Positions 18,563 to 26,832 of a stretch of DNA of 64,000 nt are shown piece by piece. The DNA comes from an uncultured Draconibacterium sp. GTDB taxonomy: Bacteria > Bacteroidota > Bacteroidia > Bacteroidales > Prolixibacteraceae. Each line of letters begins with the position of its first letter. Positions within the stretch are counted from its first letter, which is position 1. The notes beneath the pieces were generated by a model. That model worked only from the letters and a program-made list of their open reading frames with translations. It had not been told where the DNA came from and did not search any database. A program made the translations under genes and the position numbers. Location of the stretch: positions 27,476 to 91,475 of the forward strand of contig NZ_CAJXTC010000022.1 in NCBI RefSeq assembly GCF_913060805.1. The letters are read 5' to 3'.

Positions 18563-19096
18563 CTACTGCTCAATCTCCCTGACCAGATCAAGAATCTTAT
18601 CGCGCAAGGGTTTGTATTTGAAATACCAGATCACAAGCCCAATTATCACTCCAAAGAGTATTGCCCCGAGAAAAAAGACCTGCGAATCGAGCACCGATTT
18701 GCCTTCCCTAATCCAGTCGAAAGTTAATCCCACATCCATTAATAGAAGGCCCGGAATAATCCACACTCCCCTTTTCTGAAATGGCTGGTAACGATAGGTG
18801 GCTTTTTTCAGCATTTCGAGTGTGGGCAACGAATAATCAACATACTGGTAGTCCTTATAATATTTACGAAAAGTGAGCGCAATGATCAGAAATCCCAATA
18901 TAAGCGCAACACCGCCAATTAAATCGTTAATGCTCTGCGAATCGGAGTATTGTCGGGCAGTTTTTACAATAAACACAGGTATAAAAATCCAGTAAAATAT
19001 CTGAATTGCTTTTACAATTGTGGCATACTGTCTGTCTTCCTTTTTCAGTTTCCCGGTTAATTTACTCAGGTTGGTATCGAATTCGTGTGCGGTCAT
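18563..19096 (-). CDS. Four-helix membrane protein cotranscribed with ECF sigma factor
   Basis: A 177-residue inner-membrane protein with a cytoplasmic N-terminus of about 30 charged residues, then two pairs of hydrophobic helices (about 31-45, 58-76, 110-125 and 140-158) and a charged C-terminal tail. Its ATG overlaps the sigma factor stop (4 bp), so the two are translationally coupled. The position is that of an anti-sigma factor, but there is no ZAS, FecR or RskA signature that I recognise. A role in holding or modulating the sigma factor is inferred from the overlap alone. Not recognised as any named family. Confidence 0.7.
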   Translation of the reverse strand: MTAHEFDTNLSKLTGKLKKEDRQYATIVKAIQIFYWIFIPVFIVKTARQYSDSQSINDLIGGVALILGFLIIALTFRKYYKDYQYVDYSLPTLEMLKKATYRYQPFQKRGVWIIPGLLLMDVGLTFDWIREGKSVLDSQVFFLGAILFGVIIGLVIWYFKYKPLRDKILDLVREIEQ

Positions 19097-19605
19097 AATT
19101 GTTCTCCTTTCAGCTTTTCTTTTAATTGCGATTTAATACGATGAATCTTCACCTTTACATTGGCCTCGGTAATACCAATAACCTCGGCAATCTCTTTCAT
19201 CGACAGCCCTTCGAGCATCAACGAGATCAATGCTTTATCGATTACCGACAGCTGATTTAGCTCAAGTTGCATTCGATCAAACAGCTTTTCCTCAGCCAGT
19301 TTTTGTTTCAGGTTTTCATCATCCAATATCGAATTCAGGTTTGTTGTGTCGCTGTTTACCATCAGTTTCATGTGTCTGAAAGCCTTTCCGGTAAATGTTA
19401 ATGACGTATTTACAGCCACCCGGTACACCCAGGTACTCATGGCCGAATCGCCCCTGAAACTGTCGAGACTTTTCCAGATATTTACCAGCACTTCCTGGTA
19501 CATATCTTTCTGGTCTTCGACGTTAGAATTGTAGTACCTGCAAATGTTGCGGATCCGCTCGCCATTGTCAGATACAATCGTTTTAAATTTCTCTTCTTTC
19601 GTCAC
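19093..19605 (-). CDS. ECF-type RNA polymerase sigma factor
   Basis: A 170-residue sigma-70 factor with only regions 2 and 4. Region 2 (about 10-75) includes DMYQEVLVNIWKSLDSF and STWVYRVAVN for core binding and -10 recognition. Region 4 (about 115-165) has the helix-turn-helix LSMKEIAEVIGITEANVKVKIHR. ECF factors direct transcription of a small regulon in response to envelope or nutrient cues. It is first in a two-gene operon with the overlapping membrane protein. Its closeness to the SusC/SusD operon could reflect SusC-linked signalling, but this SusC lacks an obvious extra N-terminal signalling domain and no FecR is present. Confidence 0.92.
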   Translation of the reverse strand: MTKEEKFKTIVSDNGERIRNICRYYNSNVEDQKDMYQEVLVNIWKSLDSFRGDSAMSTWVYRVAVNTSLTFTGKAFRHMKLMVNSDTTNLNSILDDENLKQKLAEEKLFDRMQLELNQLSVIDKALISLMLEGLSMKEIAEVIGITEANVKVKIHRIKSQLKEKLKGEQL

Positions 19606-19950
19606 TTTTCAGTGTTTTTTCCTATTTAGTAAAGCTGAAAAAGGATAGTTACATTTTTTCCTGAAAATATTTAAAAAAGATTCAATGAAATAGATTTTCG
19701 AGGTTTCAAATCAGAAAGTTAACGCATTAAAAAAGTTGGGTAATAAATTGGTTAATGAGGGAAATAGTGATTGGGTTAATGAGTAATTGTGGGATGATTA
19801 AAGAGGCAGCTTCAATATTTTCGTTCTCTACCACAGAGATACACAAAGAAAGCACAGAGTTTCACAGAGAAAAGATTAACGATTTAGAATTACAATTTAC
19901 CAATTTTGCAATCTAATTCAATCTTTCTCAATCTTAAAATCAATCTAGTT
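19606..19950. other. Intergenic region with a 10-bp phased repeat
   Basis: 345 bp without a gene, containing the sigma-factor promoter region (unidentified) and the CACAGAG repeat at 19831-19870. The rest shows no coding potential or strong hairpin. Confidence 0.5.
19831..19870. repeat. Four 10-bp units nnCACAGAGn
   Basis: ccacagagat, acacaaagaa, agcacagagt and ttcacagaga follow head to tail at exact 10-bp steps. Such CACAGAG-rich patches are scattered in many bacterial genomes. The period is close to one helical turn. Confidence 0.65.
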
Positions 19951-20565
19951 CTATTTCTCCTTTCCGCCTTTAACAAGCAACCAAACCGTAAACGCCATTT
20001 CACCAAAAATACTTGGTACAGCAACCAGAGCAAGAAATATTCCGGCAAATTCGGCATAGTTGGGCAAAAGGAAATGTGCAGCAGTATCAACCATATACAT
20101 TACACCTGCAGCGGTTAGAAATGCTGCGATCCACTTTGGTTTTTTAATAATATTGGAGAGTAAAATTAAGTGTGCGCCAAAAAAGAATAAACCAATCAGC
20201 CAGATAATTTCAAATACATTTACCTGGTACAAAATCTCATCTGCCGAATCCAGATTCAAAATAAGAACCAAAGCAAAAACAGCAACTCCCATTATTGCAG
20301 CATGCATTAATCGAAAATATGTACTTAATCGTGTAAGCTTATTTTTCCGGTATAACCCAAAAAGTCCCCACGCAACAACTACATCGAACAGTACGGTGAT
20401 TAAAAAAGCTAAAATGCCAAACCGCACAGACATATGATTGAGTCTGATCGTTCCGAGCGGATTTTGCTTGATCGACTCAAGCATAACAAAATTGGCAAAA
20501 ATGGCCGCAAAAAATATGATCAGGTAGCTAATTCCGGTAATGATCGAGAGTTTTCTTTTATCCAT
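19951..20565 (-). CDS. DUF4386-family membrane protein
   Basis: A 204-residue integral membrane protein with about six hydrophobic helices: SIITGISYLIIFFAAIFANF near the N-terminus, then about 48-72, 84-105, 116-136, 145-165 and 172-195. The N-terminal MDKRKLSIITGISYLI and overall plan match the DUF4386 family, whose function is unknown. No catalytic motif is visible. It stands alone: the sigma operon lies upstream of nothing here, and the PEPCK-like gene ends 144 bp away with its own terminator. Confidence 0.78.
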   Translation of the reverse strand: MDKRKLSIITGISYLIIFFAAIFANFVMLESIKQNPLGTIRLNHMSVRFGILAFLITVLFDVVVAWGLFGLYRKNKLTRLSTYFRLMHAAIMGVAVFALVLILNLDSADEILYQVNVFEIIWLIGLFFFGAHLILLSNIIKKPKWIAAFLTAAGVMYMVDTAAHFLLPNYAEFAGIFLALVAVPSIFGEMAFTVWLLVKGGKEK

Positions 20566-20648
20566 ATCAATTGTTTGTTCCGCAAACGGAGTTTAAATAC
20601 GGAATAATAACCACAACCGTCTGTCAAATGTTTACAAGCAGCCATAAA

Positions 20649-20682
20649 AAAAGGTTCCGTTCGTATCAACAAACGGAACCTT
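20649..20682 (-). terminator. Terminator of the 1157-residue gene
   Basis: AAGGTTCCGTT (20651-20661) pairs with AACGGAACCTT (20672-20682). The A-run at 20646-20652 becomes a T-run on the minus strand, 28 bp beyond the stop of the gene at 20710. Confidence 0.85.
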
Positions 20683-20709
20683 CTATATTTTGTACAGAGA
20701 ATCTATCTC

Positions 20710-23700
20710 CTACTTACACAGCGGATCAACCCCAATTGTGCCAACCAACTCTTTTAGATATTGTTTCGATTCAACGTTTTTCAAACGTTCTTTTGCCAGT
20801 GCCAAACGGCCATTGATATCCATTTCGGCAACCAACGCAGCATTGTTTTCGTTGTCAATAAAATCCTCCAGATAACCAATCTGCTCCACAAGGAAAGCAA
20901 TATCCTTTTCTTGCTTCAGTTTCAGGCGGGCTTTATACCAGTCGCTTTTTAGCACCTCTTCCCTGTCGAAAAGTTTACGCAGCTCCGGATCGCTGATATC
21001 CTTGCCTTCGTAATGGCCGTAAGCCATAACATGCAGCAGCACTTTCAGCGGCGGAATGGCAGATTCAACACTTCCATCCTCGAAAAATGGTTGAGCAGCG
21101 CGCTGCATGGCTTCTGTAATATTATTTATACCATCAACATAATCATCCATGTTTTGCAGTTCCGGCTTCAGCATGCGCTCGTTAAACACTGCCAGCGGCT
21201 CATCAAATAAGCGGTTCATACAACGGAACGCAAAGTTTTTGGTTATTCGGTAGCCCAAACGGCTGGCCAGTACTTTTTGTCCTTTGTATTCAAAGTCCTC
21301 CAGTTTTTCCAAACAGCCATTTTCAATCAGCTTCTTCGGATCGCGATCTTCAGGAACCAAACGTGCCCAAATTTCAGGAATAAGAATACTGATATCGTGG
21401 TCGAAACGGTTTTCCGACCCAATGTATCCGGCAGCCGAACTAAATCCCTGGTATTCTGTCAGAATGTACGACAGCAAGGCATTATTCAAATCGGTAGTTG
21501 GCACCAACATGTTAAAAGGCCCTTTGGTAAGCGCACCTTCCAGTCCGGCACCGGTTGTTGATGGAGACTTTCCGGTGATACTTGCCACAAAATCCATGAA
21601 CAACTCAGGTAACTCCTGATAGTGAATTGGATTGTAAACCGCTAATGGGCGAATTCCGGCTTCTTTGTCGGCAGGATTGTTTCTTCGTCCGGGCAGGACG
21701 GCATTTACAGGCCAAACCACTGGATCTTTGTCTTTTATCTTGCGGAACAAACGCACACCAATTTCTCCGAGGTATGAGTCTTGTGTTTCGTCCTTAAATA
21801 TATTGCACTGCAGGTAACGCGGGTTCTTTGTTGGCTCACCGTCAACAATACGTGGATGCGACGGTGTAACAAAGTAATTATCGCTATCGCCTTCAGCCAC
21901 TTCCTTAATAAAGTTTTTTACCGGCTTGGTATATTTCTCAAAGCTAATGGCGTCTTCAATCAGTTCAACTGCATTCTCGCGCGTTAACGGCTCGTAATTC
22001 GTCAGGAATGTGTTATTGTCCACAATTTCCTTTTCAGCTTCTTTATCGTAGCCTCTGATTACGGCTTCATCAGGGCGTTGGAACAGGTAACTTTCGCAGT
22101 TAGCAACCAGTTTTACACTCGGATTATCGTACTCCCTATTCAGATCCTTCAGGCGATTTGACGGAACTGTAATCGTAGCCGAAATATCATCCTCTGTTTG
22201 GATTTTCATCGACGGAACAAAATCCGAACGTAGTTTATGCAAATACCAACGTCCTTCTTCGTTAAATCCAATACGCACATAACTTGCAGCAATCGGGTTG
22301 TGTTTGTAGCGCAACACATTTCCGGGGCGGCCATTTACAATTTCAACATTGAATAACTCGCGCCATTTCAATCCTTTTTCTTCGTTGCCACGGTAGTGAC
22401 GTTTTACGAAAAAGGCCAGTGTGCGAACATTGTCTGGCAGGTCTTTCAGGAATTTATTATACTCGTCGCTGTATTGATCCGACGGTGTTAACAATTTTAC
22501 AGCCGAACCTAAAGTACGTTCTTTACTCAGGAATGAACGTGACGGATCAGCATCGGGACGCACTTCTTTCCATCGGTCAGAATAATCTTTATTAATGATT
22601 TCATCCACCATATTCTCCACCAACTCCAGGTTTTCGATGTAGAAAGACCCGAATTTAATGGCGTTTTGCATCGATTTTGAGATCTCTGATTTTCCACCAC
22701 CGGAAACGGTACTTGGTTTATGGCAGAACATTCCTTCCGGAGCCGTGTCGATAATACGCCACATAGCTTGTGTTGGGTGTTTTACCAACTGAAATTTATG
22801 TCCGGTAGGATGAACGTATACTTTGTTTGGCGAAAGTTTCAGGCTGTAATCTTTGTTTTTGTATTTCCAGCTAACCGAACTTTTCTCCACATCAATATCA
22901 GCGTTTTCAGGAATGTAAACTACCTCCGGAAATTTCTTATCGATTGCGTAATTTCCTTCCTGCACCTCAATGCGGTTGCCCAGCAACTTTTTCACTTCAT
23001 CGAAAGAGTACGGCTGGTCGAACTTTTTAGTAAAATTGGTTCCAAAAACGCTGTCGCTCATGTTTCCACGTGGGAAAGCAATGGCGCCACCGGCATGTTC
23101 TTCTTCAACCAAACCAAAAAGGTTAGCCGAATAGCTGATTTGAGTTTTTATCTCTTTTTTGGAATAACCGTAATAATTATCGGCAATAATGGTAACCACT
23201 ACCCCGCGTTCATCGCGACAGGTAAGTTTAAAAGCAGAACCATCATTGTAAAGCTCATTTTCGTCTTTCCAACACATGCCGTCGCGTTTCTGTCGCTCCG
23301 ATGCATCATCGTAATGTGGCAAGCCAACATCTTTCTTTTTGAGTTGAGTTAAGTGTGGTGCCAGAATAATACATCCGGTGTGGCCGGTCCAGTGCTCCAC
23401 ATCCAATGCGGCATCGTTAACAGCCAGGTTCGGATCGCCGGCATTACCAAAAATGGTTTCCACAAAGTCGAGGTTACTAACCAGACTTCCCGGTGCAAAA
23501 AAGCGTACTTCCATACTCTTTTGACTAACAATACCGGGCACTTCAGGACAAACCACAGGGCGCAGCAACAGCGATACCATTACTTTTGCTTTTTCATCCT
23601 GTGCCGATGTAAATGGCAATGTCATTAATTCATCGGTTGGTTTTAAGGCTGCGCTCAACAGATGCGCGAAAGTAATTTTCGGCACTTCTTTTTTGTCGGC

Positions 23701-24183
23701 AGGTACCGGAAGTCCGCCACGTACAATATGGAAAGTTCCTTTTGTTGTTCGCTTATCTTTGGCCGGATTGTTCAGAATACCCTGCTTTAAGCGGTAAGAA
23801 CTTAACAAATCGCTTTTAAACTCGTTGCCATTTGGTGGCAAACTCAGCTCACGCGCCATTTTTTTCTGGTTCAAAACCAACGTATTATTTGGCAAACGAT
23901 AAGGCTTTTTGAATTCCAGCTCTTTTAAATAGTCATCGATAAAATGCTGAATTCGCGCATCGGCTGGAGACATGTGCTCGCTAAGCAAGCGCGATTTCTC
24001 CTGGAAGCTTTTTACCAGACCTTCGGTTAGTTCCTGAAATTTTGAATTGGCGTATTTTGTGCCCGAATCCGAATCGTCATTAAACGTAGGCTGACCTAAG
24101 GAAGCCAACTGCAGGTTAATGTATTGAATCATATCGCGGCGATCTCGTCTCGTCTGTTTTGAGGGAGTGGATTTTTTACTCAT
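20710..24183 (-). CDS. Probable PPi-type phosphoenolpyruvate carboxykinase
   Basis: A very large soluble protein (1157 residues) with no signal peptide or membrane helix. Around residue 490-503 it has STVSGGGKSEISKS, which resembles the phosphate-binding kinase loop of ATP-type PEPCK (GLSGTGKTTLS) but with a different core. Length and this loop match my recollection of the diphosphate-dependent PEPCK family described from Entamoeba and Propionibacterium (about 1150 residues, no similarity to GTP/ATP enzymes elsewhere). That enzyme interconverts oxaloacetate + PPi with PEP + CO2 + Pi. The gene is monocistronic with a strong terminator and diverges from a FadL-like porin. Many databases would list it as hypothetical; the assignment rests on size and one motif. 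Confidence 0.55.
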   Translation of the reverse strand: MSKKSTPSKQTRRDRRDMIQYINLQLASLGQPTFNDDSDSGTKYANSKFQELTEGLVKSFQEKSRLLSEHMSPADARIQHFIDDYLKELEFKKPYRLPNNTLVLNQKKMARELSLPPNGNEFKSDLLSSYRLKQGILNNPAKDKRTTKGTFHIVRGGLPVPADKKEVPKITFAHLLSAALKPTDELMTLPFTSAQDEKAKVMVSLLLRPVVCPEVPGIVSQKSMEVRFFAPGSLVSNLDFVETIFGNAGDPNLAVNDAALDVEHWTGHTGCIILAPHLTQLKKKDVGLPHYDDASERQKRDGMCWKDENELYNDGSAFKLTCRDERGVVVTIIADNYYGYSKKEIKTQISYSANLFGLVEEEHAGGAIAFPRGNMSDSVFGTNFTKKFDQPYSFDEVKKLLGNRIEVQEGNYAIDKKFPEVVYIPENADIDVEKSSVSWKYKNKDYSLKLSPNKVYVHPTGHKFQLVKHPTQAMWRIIDTAPEGMFCHKPSTVSGGGKSEISKSMQNAIKFGSFYIENLELVENMVDEIINKDYSDRWKEVRPDADPSRSFLSKERTLGSAVKLLTPSDQYSDEYNKFLKDLPDNVRTLAFFVKRHYRGNEEKGLKWRELFNVEIVNGRPGNVLRYKHNPIAASYVRIGFNEEGRWYLHKLRSDFVPSMKIQTEDDISATITVPSNRLKDLNREYDNPSVKLVANCESYLFQRPDEAVIRGYDKEAEKEIVDNNTFLTNYEPLTRENAVELIEDAISFEKYTKPVKNFIKEVAEGDSDNYFVTPSHPRIVDGEPTKNPRYLQCNIFKDETQDSYLGEIGVRLFRKIKDKDPVVWPVNAVLPGRRNNPADKEAGIRPLAVYNPIHYQELPELFMDFVASITGKSPSTTGAGLEGALTKGPFNMLVPTTDLNNALLSYILTEYQGFSSAAGYIGSENRFDHDISILIPEIWARLVPEDRDPKKLIENGCLEKLEDFEYKGQKVLASRLGYRITKNFAFRCMNRLFDEPLAVFNERMLKPELQNMDDYVDGINNITEAMQRAAQPFFEDGSVESAIPPLKVLLHVMAYGHYEGKDISDPELRKLFDREEVLKSDWYKARLKLKQEKDIAFLVEQIGYLEDFIDNENNAALVAEMDINGRLALAKERLKNVESKQYLKELVGTIGVDPLCK

Positions 24184-24554
24184 AATAATTATATTTCTAG
24201 TCCATAAACAAAAATACAGAATTGAAGTTTTACCAATCTCATGAAATTTCTTAATTAACCATAAAACAGCAATTCTTTATTGTTTTGTTAACCCTAAGGG
24301 GACTTATGGTATCAAAATGTAAATGATTTAGTCTTTCATCCGATATACGTGACTTTCTCGTCAATGTTACCCATATGATAAGTATCATAAGCGCTTATTA
24401 ATTGTAAAATAATTTCAGGAATATCTTTGGGCTTTTATTGTATTAAATTAAATAGGTAAAGCCGAATCATTCATAAACATATGATCATCTGAACTATAAT
24501 TGATTGTTACTAACAACCTGATTCTGTTATGCCGAAACCAAAAAATTATTACAA
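24184..24554. promoter_or_regulatory. Divergent promoter region with overlapping palindromes
   Basis: 371 bp between the PEPCK-like gene (minus) and the FadL-like gene (plus). TATGATA-ag-TATCATA (24374-24389) is a perfect inverted repeat and overlaps ATAAGCGCTTAT (24387-24398), another perfect palindrome. These are candidate operator sites for dimeric regulators able to act on both genes. No coding potential was seen. Confidence 0.5.
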
Positions 24555-25817
24555 ATGAAACACTTAAAACTAAAGGCTTTGCTGGTCTTAATGGCTGGTC
24601 TTTTTATTTCTTCACAAACATTCGCAACCGATGGTTATTTTAGCGTTGGCTATGGTACAGTAAACAAAGGTTTAGCGGGTGCCGGAATTGCATTTTACCA
24701 GGGATCGTTGATAAACGGAAACCCTGCTGGAAATGTGTTCCTTGGAACAAAATATCAACTGGGAGTTAACTTTTTTAATCCGAACAGAAAGTACACTGTA
24801 ACAGGAAATCCATCAGGTATGGAAGGTACATTTGGTTTAATGCCGGGTACAATTGAAAGCGACAGCAAAATGTTTTTGATGCCATCGGCAGGTGCAAACT
24901 GGATGGTTAGCGACAACTCAAGTATTTCTGCTGCCCTATTCGGAAACGGCGGAATGAACACTGATTATCCTACTGCAACATTCTACGATCCGATGTCGGA
25001 AACTACAGGTGTTAATCTTGCCCAGATGTACGGTAACATTACCTACTCACAGAAATTGGGTGAAAAACACAGTGTTGGTGTAACAGGTGTGTTGGCTTAC
25101 CAATATTTCGAAGCAAAAGGTTTAACTGCTTTTGGCGCGTTCTCTTCTGATCCAACAGCAATTTCAGGAAACGGAACCGACAGTGGTTTTGGATACGGTT
25201 TTAAAATTGGTTACCTGGGACAATTAACAGATAACTTTTCAATTGGTGTTACATACCAGTCGAAAGTTTGGATGAGTGAATTTGATGATTACGCAGGATT
25301 GTTTGCCGAGCAGGGTGATTTTGATATCCCATCAAGCTGGACAGCTGGTATTGCCTGGGAAGTTGCCAGCGATTTCACAGTAATGGCCGATGTAAAACAA
25401 ATAATGTACAACGATGTAAAATCAATTGGCAACCCAATGCTACCTAACCTGATGACTTCGCCTCTTGGAACTGACGAAGGTGCCGGTTTCGGTTGGGATA
25501 ATATTATGGTTTACAAACTTGGTTTTAACTATGCAGGTGTTGACACTTGGGAATTCCGTGCCGGACTTTCAATTGGCGACAACCCAATTCCTTCATCAGA
25601 AGTAATGTTTAACATTCTTGCTCCTGGTGTAATCGAAAACCAAATTGCGCTAGGTTTCTCAAAAGAAGTTGGAAATTCCGGAAATCAATTCCACGTTGCA
25701 TTTAATTATGCAATGAACAGTAGCGTAGAAGGTGTAAATCCAATGGATCCTCCATCAGGACAAACCATTGAAATTGAAATGAATCAGTTCGAACTGGAAC
25801 TGGGATTCTCGTTCTAA
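24555..25817 (+). CDS. FadL/OmpP1-type outer-membrane transporter
   Basis: A 420-residue outer-membrane beta-barrel with a signal peptide ending TFA-T (about residue 24). FadL-family proteins import hydrophobic molecules such as long-chain fatty acids and aromatics. The N-terminal hatch region GYGTVNKGLAGAGIAF and INGNPAG is characteristic of the family. Amphipathic strands follow to a terminal aromatic (LGFSF), the barrel-assembly signal. It is monocistronic, with a strong hairpin 48 bp after the stop. It diverges from the PEPCK-like gene across a palindrome-rich promoter, so both may answer to one regulator. Confidence 0.88.
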   Translation: MKHLKLKALLVLMAGLFISSQTFATDGYFSVGYGTVNKGLAGAGIAFYQGSLINGNPAGNVFLGTKYQLGVNFFNPNRKYTVTGNPSGMEGTFGLMPGTIESDSKMFLMPSAGANWMVSDNSSISAALFGNGGMNTDYPTATFYDPMSETTGVNLAQMYGNITYSQKLGEKHSVGVTGVLAYQYFEAKGLTAFGAFSSDPTAISGNGTDSGFGYGFKIGYLGQLTDNFSIGVTYQSKVWMSEFDDYAGLFAEQGDFDIPSSWTAGIAWEVASDFTVMADVKQIMYNDVKSIGNPMLPNLMTSPLGTDEGAGFGWDNIMVYKLGFNYAGVDTWEFRAGLSIGDNPIPSSEVMFNILAPGVIENQIALGFSKEVGNSGNQFHVAFNYAMNSSVEGVNPMDPPSGQTIEIEMNQFELELGFSF

Positions 25818-25864
25818 AATACAATTTAGCATACTCCAAAAAATAAGAAATAGTATAATTTCTG

Positions 25865-25889
25865 ACCCGGGCTTTCGTCCGGGTTTTTT
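25865..25889 (+). terminator. Terminator of the FadL-like gene
   Basis: ACCCGG (25865-25870) pairs with CCGGGT (25879-25884), followed by TTTTT. Confidence 0.9.
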
Positions 25890-25969
25890 ATTGGTTTTTA
25901 TTTTGAACTCTTCCTCGATTTAACTGTAATTATTATTTTAACCGCTTATATTAATTTGAAAGAATAAAA

Positions 25970-26737
25970 ATGAAACTTATATCGTGGAATGTAAACGGAA
26001 TACGTGCCGTTGCCAAAAAGAACTTTTTTGAAGATTTTAAACAGTTGGATGCCGACATCCTTTGCTTGCAGGAAACCAAAGCGCAAGATGACCAGGTTAC
26101 TGAAACACTGGCTCCAATAAACAGTTATCACATTTATTCCAATTCGGCCGAAAAGAAAGGTTACTCGGGAACAGCCATCCTTTCAAAAACAGAACCGGTA
26201 AGCGTTTCGCGCGATATGGGAATTGAGGTCCATGATACTGAAGGCCGTGTTTTGTGCCTCGAATACGAAAAGTTTTATTTGGTAAATGTTTATGTACCGA
26301 ACTCGGGAAGCGAATTAAAACGCCTTGATTACCGTCAGGAATGGGATCGCGCATTTTTCAACTACCTGAAAGAAATGGAAAAAACGAAGCCGGTTGTGGT
26401 GTGTGGCGATTTTAATGTAGCCCACCGCCCTATCGATTTGGCACGACCAAAGCCAAACTACAATAAATCGGCCGGATTTATGCAGGAAGAGATTGACGGA
26501 ATGGACCGCTTTACACAAGGTGGATTGGTTGATACTTTCCGCCATTTTTACCCCGATGCCACCGATAAATACTCCTGGTGGAGCTACCGGGCCGGAGCGC
26601 GCGGCAAGAACGTAGGCTGGAGAATCGATTATTTTCTTGTTTCTGAAAGTTTTATTCCACAGGTAGAAAAAGCCTATATTTTAAACGAAGTTATGGGTTC
26701 CGACCATTGCCCGGTGGGAATTGATATAGCTAATTAA
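25970..26737 (+). CDS. xth: Exodeoxyribonuclease III
   Basis: A 255-residue AP endonuclease and 3'-5' exonuclease of base-excision repair. It has the EEP fold: SWNVNGIRA (about 4-12), LQETKAQ (metal-binding Glu), the catalytic tyrosine region VNVYVPNSG, GDFNVAHRPIDLARP (catalytic Asp/Asn), and the final SDHCPVGID (His). Length and all motifs are canonical. It is a single gene with a good hairpin terminator 23 bp after the stop. Confidence 0.96.
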   Translation: MKLISWNVNGIRAVAKKNFFEDFKQLDADILCLQETKAQDDQVTETLAPINSYHIYSNSAEKKGYSGTAILSKTEPVSVSRDMGIEVHDTEGRVLCLEYEKFYLVNVYVPNSGSELKRLDYRQEWDRAFFNYLKEMEKTKPVVVCGDFNVAHRPIDLARPKPNYNKSAGFMQEEIDGMDRFTQGGLVDTFRHFYPDATDKYSWWSYRAGARGKNVGWRIDYFLVSESFIPQVEKAYILNEVMGSDHCPVGIDIAN

Positions 26738-26759
26738 TTAGTAATACATAAAATATTTT

Positions 26760-26792
26760 CAGCGGGTGAATTAAGTTTTTCCCGCTGTTTTT
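26760..26792 (+). terminator. xth terminator
   Basis: CAGCGGG (26760-26766) pairs with CCCGCTG (26781-26787), followed by TTTTT. Confidence 0.9.
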
Positions 26793-26832
26793 ATATAAAA
26801 TCGATCTACTTTTGCATTTTAAACAGAATATA

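Noticed and set aside
18330-18779. 149-residue + strand frame across the 21-bp array with a 7-residue repeat
   Set aside because: The heptad pattern follows automatically from a 21-bp period, the opposite strand is open too, and the second half is antisense to the membrane protein gene.
22720-23352. 210-residue + strand frame inside the PEPCK-like gene
   Set aside because: Antisense shadow with no recognisable protein features.
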